DNA of 12,933 nt, from contig JAIOSD010000026.1 in assembly GCA_021107835.1 (NCBI GenBank), positions 1-12,933 of the forward strand, written 5' to 3'. Positions 1 to 5,168 of this stretch are shown here, piece after piece (the first letter of the stretch is position 1; the number at the start of each line of letters is the position of its first letter). The stretch comes from an archaeon (GTDB lineage Archaea; Nanobdellota; Nanobdellia; SCGC-AAA011-G17; PNOQ01). The notes beneath the pieces are model-generated. The model had not been told where the DNA came from. It saw nothing but the letters and a program-made list of their open reading frames with translations, and did no database searches. Position numbers and translations under genes: made by a program.

Positions 1-263
1 AGTGCTGGCATGGCCTTTTCTAAATATTTTTCTAGTTTGTCTAAACCTTTTTTAGATTCTTTTGAATTTTCTAATGCTATTTTTATTAATGCTTTTTTTG
101 CTACCCTTACTTTCATACTTTTTCTTAGTTTATGTTTTATTTTTTGAAACTGTGCAGAAGGAAGATTAGTTAAATCTATTAAACCTATGTTTGGCTCTGA
201 TTTAATTAGTCGCGTTAATTCTGCAACTTCTTTCTTTTTCTTTTCTGAAACTTTAGCTTTCAT
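1..263 (-). CDS. rpl10: Large-subunit ribosomal protein uL10 (L10/P0), N-terminal part, cut by window edge
   Basis: The minus-strand reading frame begins MKAKVSEKKKKEVAELTRLI and continues for 87 codons to the window edge, so the C-terminal part is missing. The pattern fits the archaeal uL10 (P0) N-terminal rRNA-binding domain: a lysine-rich start, then IGLIDLTNLPSAQFQKIKHKLR, then a basic MKVRVAKKALIKIALE helix. In this family the protein sits at the base of the ribosomal stalk and anchors the L12 (P1) dimers that recruit translation GTPases. The ATG overlaps the last 11 nt of the uL1 gene, so the two are translationally coupled in the order uL1-uL10 known from archaeal stalk operons. The next gene would be expected to be L12, but it lies outside the window. 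No separate promoter or strong Shine-Dalgarno was seen, which fits coupling to uL1. Identification rests on motif recognition and gene order. Confidence 0.9.
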   Translation of the reverse strand, partial: MKAKVSEKKKKEVAELTRLIKSEPNIGLIDLTNLPSAQFQKIKHKLRKSMKVRVAKKALIKIALENSKESKKGLDKLEKYLEKAMPA

Positions 264-954
264 CTTTTGTTTCCTTTACTTCTTGTGATATAGCAGGACC
301 CTTTTCAGTTAATTGAACAGGTTTGCTCATTGTGAATTTGATAATTGTTGATTTTACGTTTATTTTTTCATTTGGTATCTCGTGTACAATTGCACTGTAA
401 ATTTTTTCTATGTTATCTGTTAATTCTTCATCGGACATAGATTCTGAACCAGCCATTACTTTAATTGATGGTTTATCTTTTGTTTGAATATGAATCATGT
501 TTTCTAATTTGGCTTTTAGTGGCTCTAAAGGTGCTACAGGTGGAACAATGCATCCTGCTTTTGGATTTGGCATTTTTCCTATTGGAGCTAATGCTTTACC
601 AAATGCCTTACCTACTTCTGCCATTAAGTTTGCTTGGGCTATAAAGTAATCATATTCTCTAGCTAATTTTTTTAGAACTTTTTTATCTTTGGAGTATTGT
701 GAGAATTCTTCTTGTGGTATTACTTTATCGAAAATTTTGGCTTTTGTAGCTAATTCTTTTCCTACTAGGGCGCAAATTTTTGGTTTTTTCCCTTTTGAAT
801 GTGGAAGTTGTAAGAATATGTCTATTCTATTTTCTGCTTTTTTTAAATCTAGTTTGTGTAAATTTAGTTGGAAATCTAGAGTTTGTGGGAATTTTCTCTT
901 TTTTGAGATTTCTCTTAATTTTTTTACAGAATCTAGTATTGCTTTTTTATTCAT
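253..954 (-). CDS. rpl1: Large-subunit ribosomal protein uL1
   Basis: A 233-residue protein, slightly longer than typical archaeal uL1 (about 215-220 aa). Recognisable family segments are RKFPQTLDFQLNLHKLDLKK near the N-terminus, LPHSKGKKPKICALVGKE, the domain-II motif YDYFIAQANLMAEVGKAFGK, and the hallmark LAPIGKMPNPKAGCIVPP, followed by the C-terminal return to domain I. uL1 forms the mobile stalk that helps deacylated tRNA leave the E site. Archaeal uL1 is also a known translational autorepressor in methanogens; whether that applies here is not visible. The chosen ATG is supported by GGAGGG six bases upstream, one of few strong Shine-Dalgarno sequences in this window, and by a TATA box implying a leader of roughly 35-40 nt. 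The uL10 gene starts inside its 3' end. Confidence 0.95.
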   Translation of the reverse strand: MNKKAILDSVKKLREISKKRKFPQTLDFQLNLHKLDLKKAENRIDIFLQLPHSKGKKPKICALVGKELATKAKIFDKVIPQEEFSQYSKDKKVLKKLAREYDYFIAQANLMAEVGKAFGKALAPIGKMPNPKAGCIVPPVAPLEPLKAKLENMIHIQTKDKPSIKVMAGSESMSDEELTDNIEKIYSAIVHEIPNEKINVKSTIIKFTMSKPVQLTEKGPAISQEVKETKDES

Positions 955-960
955 TTATTT

Positions 961-966
961 CCCTCC
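961..966 (-). promoter_or_regulatory. Shine-Dalgarno of uL1
   Basis: On the minus strand GGAGGG lies six bases before the uL1 ATG. Most genes in the window lack such a site, so this one supports both the start choice and a leadered mRNA. Confidence 0.8.
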
Positions 967-1011
967 TACATAAAGTAGTTCTAATGGGTTAAGTTTTGGG
1001 TTAATTAGTTG

Positions 1012-1021
1012 TTTATAAGGT
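1012..1021 (-). promoter_or_regulatory. TATA box for the uL1-uL10 operon
   Basis: CCTTATAAAC on the minus strand. A start about 25 bp downstream would fall near position 991, giving a leader of about 37 nt that carries the GGAGGG site. This distinguishes the operon from the leaderless promoters around it. Confidence 0.6.
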
Positions 1022-1051
1022 TTTCTGTTGGGTTGGGCTTTGCACCATTTT

Positions 1052-1312
1052 TTATTTATTTTGGTAAACGAGCCCCTGTGATTCGTGTATAGATCCTGGT
1101 TTTCCTTTCTCTCTAATGGTATACTTAAAGTGGTATATAATTTCAGTAACTTCTCCTCTTAGAGCATATCTCATTTCAAACCCTATCTTAGTTGGGGTTC
1201 CGCGCTCCCTTTCGCATGAAGTCATTGCATTTTGAACACCCTCTAACATTAAATCTGATTCGGATAATCCTTCTCCTTTTGCCGCTATTATAATTTTTTG
1301 CACCAAGCTCAT
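1052..1312 (-). CDS. Uncharacterised 86-aa protein
   Basis: I do not recognise this family. The protein begins MSLVQKIIIAAKGEGLSESD and continues with alternating helix-like and strand-like stretches (FEMRYALRGEVTEIIYHFKYTIREKG), suggesting a small mixed alpha/beta soluble protein without membrane segments. It has one internal cysteine (TSCERERG) and no metal-binding pattern. The ATG sits about 27 bp below a clear TATA box, so it is probably expressed from a leaderless mRNA and separately from uL1, which has its own promoter. Placement beside the uL1-uL10 operon could mean a translation-related role, but nothing in the sequence shows this. Coding status is supported by the well-placed promoter, balanced amino-acid composition and a clean single frame. 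Confidence 0.65.
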   Translation of the reverse strand: MSLVQKIIIAAKGEGLSESDLMLEGVQNAMTSCERERGTPTKIGFEMRYALRGEVTEIIYHFKYTIREKGKPGSIHESQGLVYQNK

Positions 1313-1334
1313 AATTTCGTAAATGTGGTTTGGC

Positions 1335-1345
1335 TTTTATAACTT
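1335..1345 (-). promoter_or_regulatory. TATA box of the 86-aa gene
   Basis: AGTTATAAAAG on the minus strand, centred about 27 bp upstream of the ATG at 1312, which predicts a leaderless or near-leaderless transcript. Confidence 0.6.
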
Positions 1346-1499
1346 TCTACTTTACCGGCTTTGCACATTAATTACTAAATAGCTGTTTCTCACAAATATT
1401 ATGTATTTTGCACAATAATTCATCTCTAAGAAGAATAGTAAAAGATATAAAATACTTAAAAATAATTATTCTTTTTGGAATTTTTATAGTTTCCCTTTT

Positions 1500-2480
1500 T
1501 TAGTAATCTTCATACAGCTCAGAAACAGACTTATCTTGATTTAAATTATAAATTGCTTTTGAAAATAGAGGTGCTAAAGAAACTTCTTTGTACCAGGTGG
1601 CTTTTTGTTTGAATTCCTCGGTTCTAGGTATTGAATCTGTTGCAATAACTTCTACCCCTAAATTACTTAGGTTTTCTATTGCATTTCTATTTAATAGTGC
1701 GTGTGTACAACAAACAAATATTTTATTTACTTCTTTTTCTTTTAGGGTTTCTACTAGTTTTACAACACTTCCAGCAGTATCTATCATATCATCTACGATT
1801 AATACATTGTACCCCTTAACTAAACCTGCAACCTTTAGTTTTTCTACAAAATTTGCTTCTTCATTAGATCTTAATTTAAATGCTTGTGCTGCCCTGCATT
1901 GTAATTTTCTTGCATAAAACTCTGCTCTAGTTGCTCCGCCAGCATCTGGGGCCATAACAACTAAGTTTCCATTAAGAGTTGGATTACTTTCTTTAAAATG
2001 TGCTAAAATGATATTTGAAGCAGGTAAATTATCTATTTTCGTTCTTTTGTAAAATCCTACAATTTGTTTGGCATGTAAATCTGAACAAATAACATTTTCA
2101 AATCCAGCCACATGCATTAAATCTGCTGCTAGTCTTGCTGTTAATGGTTCCCTACCTGTTGATTTGTCTTGTCTAGCAAAAGGGTGGTAAGGTAATACTG
2201 CTGTAACTTTGTTTGCCCCTGATCGTCCTAGTGCATCTCCTGCTTGTAATAGTTCAAAGAAATTTTTGTAGATACTTCTTTCAGAAGAAGGATCGAAACA
2301 ATTTTGAACAACATAAGCATCACAACCACGAACAGACTCTTTTAATATTAGTTTGGATTCTCCATCTGCAAAATCTAAAGTTTTCATTTGAGAAATAGGA
2401 ATCTTTAGTTCTTTAGAAAGTTTTTCTGCGAAGTGTTCTCCTGAGCGGTTTGCAAAAAGTTTTAAACATCCACGCGACAT
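1500..2480 (-). CDS. prs: Ribose-phosphate pyrophosphokinase (PRPP synthase)
   Basis: A 326-residue cytosolic enzyme that transfers diphosphate from ATP to ribose 5-phosphate to make PRPP, the precursor of nucleotide and several cofactor pathways. Family landmarks run in order: DFADGES near residues 36-42, the flexible catalytic segment PYHPFARQDK at 97-106, the SDLHA metal-binding segment at 133-137, PDAGG at 179-182, and the PRPP-binding loop VDDMIDTAGS at 229-238. Length is typical of class I enzymes (about 310-320 aa) or slightly above. The usual threonine after the DTxG of the loop is serine here, a conservative change. The ATG lies about 27 bp below a TATA box that overlaps the end of the next gene upstream, so the gene has its own leaderless promoter. 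No allosteric behaviour can be inferred. Confidence 0.96.
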   Translation of the reverse strand: MSRGCLKLFANRSGEHFAEKLSKELKIPISQMKTLDFADGESKLILKESVRGCDAYVVQNCFDPSSERSIYKNFFELLQAGDALGRSGANKVTAVLPYHPFARQDKSTGREPLTARLAADLMHVAGFENVICSDLHAKQIVGFYKRTKIDNLPASNIILAHFKESNPTLNGNLVVMAPDAGGATRAEFYARKLQCRAAQAFKLRSNEEANFVEKLKVAGLVKGYNVLIVDDMIDTAGSVVKLVETLKEKEVNKIFVCCTHALLNRNAIENLSNLGVEVIATDSIPRTEEFKQKATWYKEVSLAPLFSKAIYNLNQDKSVSELYEDY

Positions 2481-2502
2481 TTTACTTAAAAGTGTTTGAT
2501 TT

Positions 2503-2512
2503 GTTTATAAAG
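2503..2512 (-). promoter_or_regulatory. TATA box of prs
   Basis: CTTTATAAAC on the minus strand, centred about 27 bp before the prs ATG. It abuts the stop codon of the methyltransferase gene, so the intergenic space is almost entirely promoter. Confidence 0.6.
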
Positions 2513-2514
2513 AT

Positions 2515-3021
2515 TTATTCTATTAGGTATACAGATAGGATTTCATCTGGGATTTTTTGCTCTTTTAGTTTTGTGAATTTGTAGTTCTGTTTATTTATTC
2601 CTTTTGTTAATGAAGAAACAACTATTAGGATTTTTCCATTTGTTTTTAGGTGATTTTTTGCTTGCCCTAAGAATTTGTTTAATATCTCTGAACCTTGTTT
2701 TCCTCCTGTTGTTGAAATTTTTGAATCTTCTGGTTCTCGTTTATCTTCTGGTAGGTAAGGTGGGTTAAAAATAATTAAATCAAACTTTCCTTTTATGTTT
2801 TGGAATAAATTTGATTGGATTGTTTTTATGTTTAGTGTATTTACTTTTTCTACACATTCTGTATTAATGTCTACCGCTAAAACTTCTGCCCCTAGTTCTT
2901 TTGCGGTTTTTGCTTGAATTCCTGAACCAGTCCCCATGTCTAATACTTTTATTCCTGGTTTTACAAATTTTTTTACTTGGGTTTGAAGTAAAAAAGAATC
3001 TTCAGCTGGTTCGTATATCAT
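2515..3021 (-). CDS. HemK2/Mtq2-type SAM-dependent glutamine methyltransferase
   Basis: A 168-residue class I methyltransferase. The N-terminal YEPAEDSFLL (residues 3-12) is characteristic of the HemK2/Mtq2 branch. It is followed by VLDMGTGSGIQA (SAM-binding motif I, 26-37), the acidic end of the next strand AVDIN (49-53), and the NPPY catalytic motif at 86-89. In archaea and eukaryotes this family methylates the glutamine of the GGQ motif in class I release factors, usually as a complex with a Trm112 zinc-finger partner; no Trm112 gene is seen here. Length is slightly below the usual 180-200 aa. Its first 20 nt overlap the end of the HEPN gene. This start region is one arm of a perfect direct repeat whose other copy lies about 1 kb upstream, which suggests the promoter-proximal neighbours changed during evolution. 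Confidence 0.88.
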   Translation of the reverse strand: MIYEPAEDSFLLQTQVKKFVKPGIKVLDMGTGSGIQAKTAKELGAEVLAVDINTECVEKVNTLNIKTIQSNLFQNIKGKFDLIIFNPPYLPEDKREPEDSKISTTGGKQGSEILNKFLGQAKNHLKTNGKILIVVSSLTKGINKQNYKFTKLKEQKIPDEILSVYLIE

Positions 3022-3024
3022 TTT
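3001..3024. repeat. 24-bp direct repeat, copy 1 (methyltransferase start)
   Basis: This copy is identical base for base to 4048-4071. It holds the start codon and first codons of the methyltransferase gene and also encodes the last residues and stop of the HEPN protein. The bases immediately outside the repeat differ on both sides, so the repeat is exactly 24 bp. Confidence 0.95.
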
Positions 3025-3451
3025 TTAATTTTTTGTAATTTTTCTCTAAAAATTTTAAAACTTTTTCTGCATATTCTTTATCAATTATCTCCCCATAATA
3101 TATCATGCCATTTCTGAAATATCTTATTCCATCTAAAAATTGAACTTCTGATTCTTTGAATCCTAAATTTCTTGTATAAGAAACCTCTGCTTCATGCGCC
3201 CCAAATCCAGATGCATTATATCCTTCAAGAAGCATTTTTGCCCTTATTAATTCCATTAAGATATCATAGCAAGATTTAACAAACATATTTGCGTTTTTAT
3301 CTGATAATTTTATTTTGTCTAAAATATCTAAAATTAAAATGTAAGAATTTTTTGATTCTTTTATTAAGAATTCTGCCCTAGATTTATCTGGAGACTGTTT
3401 TTTTACTATTCCTTTCCTTACAAATTCATCAAATCGTTTTATTGCCCTCAT
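3002..3451 (-). CDS. HEPN-domain protein, probable toxin partner of the MNT protein
   Basis: A 149-residue, mostly helical protein with the archaeal HEPN pattern: a helix with YDILMELIRAKMLLEGYNASGFGAHEAEVSY (roughly 62-92) and the signature LDGIRYFRNGMIYYGE (106-121). HEPN proteins paired with minimal nucleotidyltransferases are commonly toxins, many of them RNases, neutralised by the partner. Here the usual Rx4-6H motif appears as R113-N-G-M-I-Y-Y, with no histidine, so RNase activity is uncertain. The ATG overlaps the MNT stop by 4 nt (ATGA), the classic coupled arrangement, and the 3' end overlaps the methyltransferase by 20 nt. Its last six residues NDIRTS are identical to the last six of the 61-aa protein because both are encoded by the 24-bp repeat. 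The original HEPN terminus was therefore probably replaced on insertion. Confidence 0.85.
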   Translation of the reverse strand: MRAIKRFDEFVRKGIVKKQSPDKSRAEFLIKESKNSYILILDILDKIKLSDKNANMFVKSCYDILMELIRAKMLLEGYNASGFGAHEAEVSYTRNLGFKESEVQFLDGIRYFRNGMIYYGEIIDKEYAEKVLKFLEKNYKKLKNDIRTS

Positions 3452-3996
3452 AGTTCTATACTTCCAGAAAGTATAATTCCATTGAATAGGTTTTCTTTTA
3501 AATTTTTATGTATTTTTGAAAAGGAATCATAGAAATTTAAAAATATTTTTCTTTTCAGAATTATTTCAAATTTAGAAAGAATTATTTTTTTATCTTTTCT
3601 TCCTATTATTGCAATATCTATATCTGAATTCATTATGTCTTCTCCACGGGAATAACTCCCGAATAATATGATTGTTGCACCTGCAAATTCTTTCATAAGG
3701 TATTCATTCAACCCAGATTCATATATTTGTTTTAGATTTTCTACCCTTTTTAATTGCATTATTTTATCCTCTTCCCTATTTAGTTCGATTGACCATCTTT
3801 TTGAGTCTTTGTCTTGCTCCATTATGATTAAATCTTCCTTTTTTAAATAAGGGAGAGATTTCATAACTGCAGGAGATGAAACTTGGAGTAAATTTGCAAT
3901 TTTTCTTTGATTTAATGCTTTTCCAGAATATATCATTAAAATTTTTATGATCTCTCTTTGTAAATTCGTTAACTTTAGTTTATATATATTTACCAT
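3448..3996 (-). CDS. Winged-helix fused to minimal nucleotidyltransferase (MNT), probable antitoxin and autoregulator
   Basis: A 182-residue protein in two parts. Residues about 10-72 look like a winged helix-turn-helix (LTNLQREIIKILMIYS, then LNQRKIANLLQVSSPAVMKSLPYLKKEDLI, then a wing-like RWSIEL). Residues about 95-180 form a pol-beta-type minimal nucleotidyltransferase with GSYSRGED at 113-120 and acidic residues D125 and D127, an exact GSx10DxD pattern, so the catalytic metal site looks intact. In described HEPN-MNT systems the MNT protein neutralises the HEPN toxin, in some cases by AMPylating it. The DNA-binding domain suggests it also represses its own promoter, where a 16-bp direct repeat is present. 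It is first in a two-gene unit, overlaps the HEPN start by 4 nt and has a leaderless-type promoter. Overall the fold assignments are confident; the antitoxin role is inferred from pairing. Confidence 0.85.
   Translation of the reverse strand: MVNIYKLKLTNLQREIIKILMIYSGKALNQRKIANLLQVSSPAVMKSLPYLKKEDLIIMEQDKDSKRWSIELNREEDKIMQLKRVENLKQIYESGLNEYLMKEFAGATIILFGSYSRGEDIMNSDIDIAIIGRKDKKIILSKFEIILKRKIFLNFYDSFSKIHKNLKENLFNGIILSGSIEL
3969..3984. repeat. Candidate operator repeat, copy A (inside the MNT start)
   Basis: TTAACTTTAGTTTATA matches the copy at 4009-4024 in 15 of 16 bases, exactly 40 bp away. This copy lies within the first codons of the MNT gene. Confidence 0.45.
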
Positions 3997-4008
3997 AGTT
4001 TATTTAGA

Positions 4009-4024
4009 TTAACTTCAGTTTATA
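4009..4024. repeat. Candidate operator repeat, copy B (overlaps the MNT TATA box)
   Basis: TTAACTTCAGTTTATA overlaps the TATA box of the MNT-HEPN unit. The 40-bp spacing, about four helical turns, would put both copies on one face of the DNA, as expected for binding by the winged-helix domain of the MNT protein. Confidence 0.45.
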
Positions 4025-4027
4025 AAA
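4018..4027 (-). promoter_or_regulatory. TATA box of the MNT-HEPN cassette
   Basis: TTTTATAAAC on the minus strand, centred about 26 bp before the MNT ATG. It lies inside the apparent insertion, so the cassette brought its own promoter. Confidence 0.6.
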
Positions 4028-4047
4028 CTATCTAATTTATTGGAAAT

Positions 4048-4071
4048 TTCAGCTGGTTCGTATATCATTTT
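4048..4071. repeat. 24-bp direct repeat, copy 2 (end of the 61-aa gene)
   Basis: Identical to 3001-3024. It encodes the last residues and stop of the 61-aa protein in one frame and a vestigial methyltransferase start (MIYEPAE, then unrelated codons) in another. Confidence 0.95.
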
Positions 4072-4234
4072 CTTCTTCTACCCTTTCAGCCAATGTATTT
4101 TTATCTGGAAATAAAGGGGTTATCCATTCTCCTGTACCAATTTGAATTTTTCCTGTTGAAGTGAGATATAGTGGGGTTATCCATTCTCCTGGACCAATGT
4201 ATTGTCTTTCATCATTATATTTTTTATCTGACAT
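4049..4234 (-). CDS. 61-aa protein with an internal GEWITPL repeat
   Basis: I do not recognise the family. The protein has two tandem copies of an eleven-residue unit, IGPGEWITPLY (13-23) and IGTGEWITPLF (32-42), 19 residues apart, between a polar N-terminus and an acidic EEEN tail. The DNA under the units matches in 25 of 26 bases, so the duplication is recent or is being kept uniform. The unit resembles a short beta-hairpin or peptide-binding motif, but that is a guess. The ATG lies about 25 bp below a TATA box, implying a leaderless mRNA. In the reconstructed arrangement before insertion, its stop overlapped the methyltransferase start by 20 nt, so the two probably formed an operon and may act in the same process. 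It still ends with a repeat-encoded NDIRTS. Confidence 0.7.
   Translation of the reverse strand: MSDKKYNDERQYIGPGEWITPLYLTSTGKIQIGTGEWITPLFPDKNTLAERVEEENDIRTS
4116..4141. repeat. Intragenic 26-bp direct repeat, copy 1
   Basis: Matches 4173-4198 in 25 of 26 bases at a 57-bp (19-codon) offset. It encodes the second GEWITPL unit of the 61-aa protein. Confidence 0.9.
4173..4198. repeat. Intragenic 26-bp direct repeat, copy 2
   Basis: Partner of 4116-4141, encoding the first GEWITPL unit. The only difference is one base that changes a glycine-proline to a glycine-threonine context. Confidence 0.9.
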
Positions 4235-4253
4235 AGAATTGATAACTTTTTAT

Positions 4254-4263
4254 TGTTTATAAG
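4254..4263 (-). promoter_or_regulatory. TATA box of the 61-aa gene
   Basis: CTTATAAACA on the minus strand, centred 25 bp before the ATG. Before the insertion it would also have driven the methyltransferase gene. Confidence 0.6.
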
Positions 4264-4265
4264 TA

Positions 4266-4721
4266 TTACTTAATTTCCTTAAAATAATCCTCAACTCGTT
4301 CTAAAATGTTTTTAAGATAGAAATCTTTTATGTGTTTTTCAAATATTATGTGCAATTGTTCGTGATCTGTTATGCGATATTGGTTTTTTAGACTTTCAAT
4401 AAGATATAAATCTTTTAATCTTTTTAATTGTCTTCTTACATTAGATGAAGCAACCCCTTTTACGGGAAGTTTTTGTTTTTGTCTAGCTTTGATTACTTTT
4501 TCTCTTATTTCTTCAGAATTCATTAAAACTTTTTTGTGTCTATTGTTTAGTAAAACCTGTAGAATGTCTACAATAATATCTCTGGAATCTCCTGGTTGTA
4601 ATAATCCGATAGATAAACATAATTTTCTAGTTAATTCCCTTTTTGTATACGAAGCGGGTTTTTCATATCTTCTTAGAGTTAGTTCTGATAATGGTATGTC
4701 TTTTGAGATTGTTTTTGGCAT
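4266..4721 (-). CDS. Uncharacterised 151-aa protein, possible winged-helix regulator
   Basis: No firm family assignment. The N-terminus has a distinctive MPKTISKDIPLSELTLRRYE segment followed by basic residues. The next part reads LCLSIGLLQPGDSRDIIVDILQVLLNNRHKKVLMNSEEIREKVI, then VASSNVRRQLKRLKDLYLIESLKNQYRITD, which looks like a winged helix: a recognition-like helix (SSNVRRQLKRLKDL) and a short wing (LIESLKNQYRI). I infer a DNA-binding protein, perhaps a transcription or chromosome-associated factor, with the rigid N-terminal motif as a conserved interaction segment. It has no membrane segments and no enzymatic motif. The gene has its own TATA box about 26 bp before the ATG and shares a 93-bp divergent promoter region with the CARF-like gene. 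Its stop codon lies next to the TATA box of the 61-aa gene. Confidence 0.75.
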   Translation of the reverse strand: MPKTISKDIPLSELTLRRYEKPASYTKRELTRKLCLSIGLLQPGDSRDIIVDILQVLLNNRHKKVLMNSEEIREKVIKARQKQKLPVKGVASSNVRRQLKRLKDLYLIESLKNQYRITDHEQLHIIFEKHIKDFYLKNILERVEDYFKEIK

Positions 4722-4741
4722 AGATTAGATATAATTAGCTT

Positions 4742-4752
4742 TGTTTAAATAG
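4742..4752 (-). promoter_or_regulatory. TATA box of the 151-aa gene
   Basis: CTATTTAAACA on the minus strand, centred about 26 bp before the ATG; it faces the promoter of the CARF-like gene in a shared divergent spacer. Confidence 0.5.
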
Positions 4753-4783
4753 TTTTTGTTATTCGCATTTGAATCACAATAAT

Positions 4784-4793
4784 GCTTATATAT
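4784..4793 (+). promoter_or_regulatory. TATA box of the CARF-like gene
   Basis: GCTTATATAT, centred about 26 bp before the ATG at 4815, predicting a leaderless transcript that should continue into the PAP2 gene. Confidence 0.55.
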
Positions 4794-4814
4794 TAATTTG
4801 TTAATTCCTTTAAA

Positions 4815-5168
4815 ATGGTTGATCTAATAGCTTTTTTATCTACGGGAAAAGGAACTTGGGGGCATGTAAGCGGATTAATTAATAAAGAAAAGTGGGATAA
4901 AATCTATTTGTTAACTAATGAATTTGGAAAAGAAAAATTTACAGCTAATGAAAAAACAGAATTGATTGTTTTGAATATGAATGGAAGTGCTGAAGAGTTA
5001 CGGGATGAAATTCTTAAAAATTTGAAAGACAAATTGTCTGGGGAAGTTGGGGTGAACTTTATTTCAGGCGGTGGAAAAGAGCACATGGCTTTAGTTTCTG
5101 CATTGATTAAACTTGGAGTAGGATTTAGGTTTGTAGTTTCTGGTGAAGAAGGTGTTAAAGAGCTCTAA
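4815..5168 (+). CDS. Small CARF-like Rossmann-fold protein
   Basis: A 117-residue protein with no membrane segment. The first strand and turn, LIAFLSTGKGTWGHVSGLI (4-22), are followed by WDKIYLLTNEFGKEKF (27-42), a strand LIVLNM, a helix of acidic and lysine residues, and VNFISGGGKEHMALVSALIKLG (80-101). The order strand-loop at the N-terminus plus a glycine-rich GGGK loop leading into a helix resembles CARF domains, where the corresponding loop (often TGGTK) contacts cyclic oligoadenylate. No effector domain follows, so if it is CARF-like it could be a sensor, a sponge or a ring-nuclease-type protein. No CRISPR array or cas gene is in the window. The assignment is a fold-level inference from motifs. 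The PAP2 gene starts inside its last 26 nt, so the two are co-transcribed. Confidence 0.6.
   Translation: MVDLIAFLSTGKGTWGHVSGLINKEKWDKIYLLTNEFGKEKFTANEKTELIVLNMNGSAEELRDEILKNLKDKLSGEVGVNFISGGGKEHMALVSALIKLGVGFRFVVSGEEGVKEL

Larger units (their letters stand above)
3025..4071. other. HEPN-MNT cassette with one repeat copy, apparent insertion
   Basis: This 1047-bp unit is the HEPN and MNT genes, their promoter and one copy of the 24-bp repeat. Deleting it in silico joins the 61-aa gene directly to the methyltransferase gene with both reading frames intact. The left-over repeat copy also carries a 17-codon stub (4015-4068, minus strand) that begins MIYEPAE like the methyltransferase and then runs into unrelated codons and a stop. 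No transposase, integrase or terminal inverted repeat was seen inside, so the mechanism of entry is unknown. Confidence 0.75.

Noticed and set aside
689..992. Two plus-strand hydrophobic frames opposite uL1
   Set aside because: They arise from lysine-rich minus-strand codons read as phenylalanine and leucine; there is no start signal.
1373..1499. Possible small gene or RNA in the spacer between the 86-aa gene promoter and prs
   Set aside because: No frame with a start signal, no structured GC-rich segment and no clear terminator was seen in this AT-rich stretch.
3025..4071. HEPN-MNT unit as an insertion sequence
   Set aside because: There are no terminal inverted repeats and no transposase or integrase; only the 24-bp direct repeat brackets it.
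4815..5168. CARF-like protein as evidence of a local CRISPR system
   Set aside because: No repeat-spacer array, cas gene or leader was found in the window.
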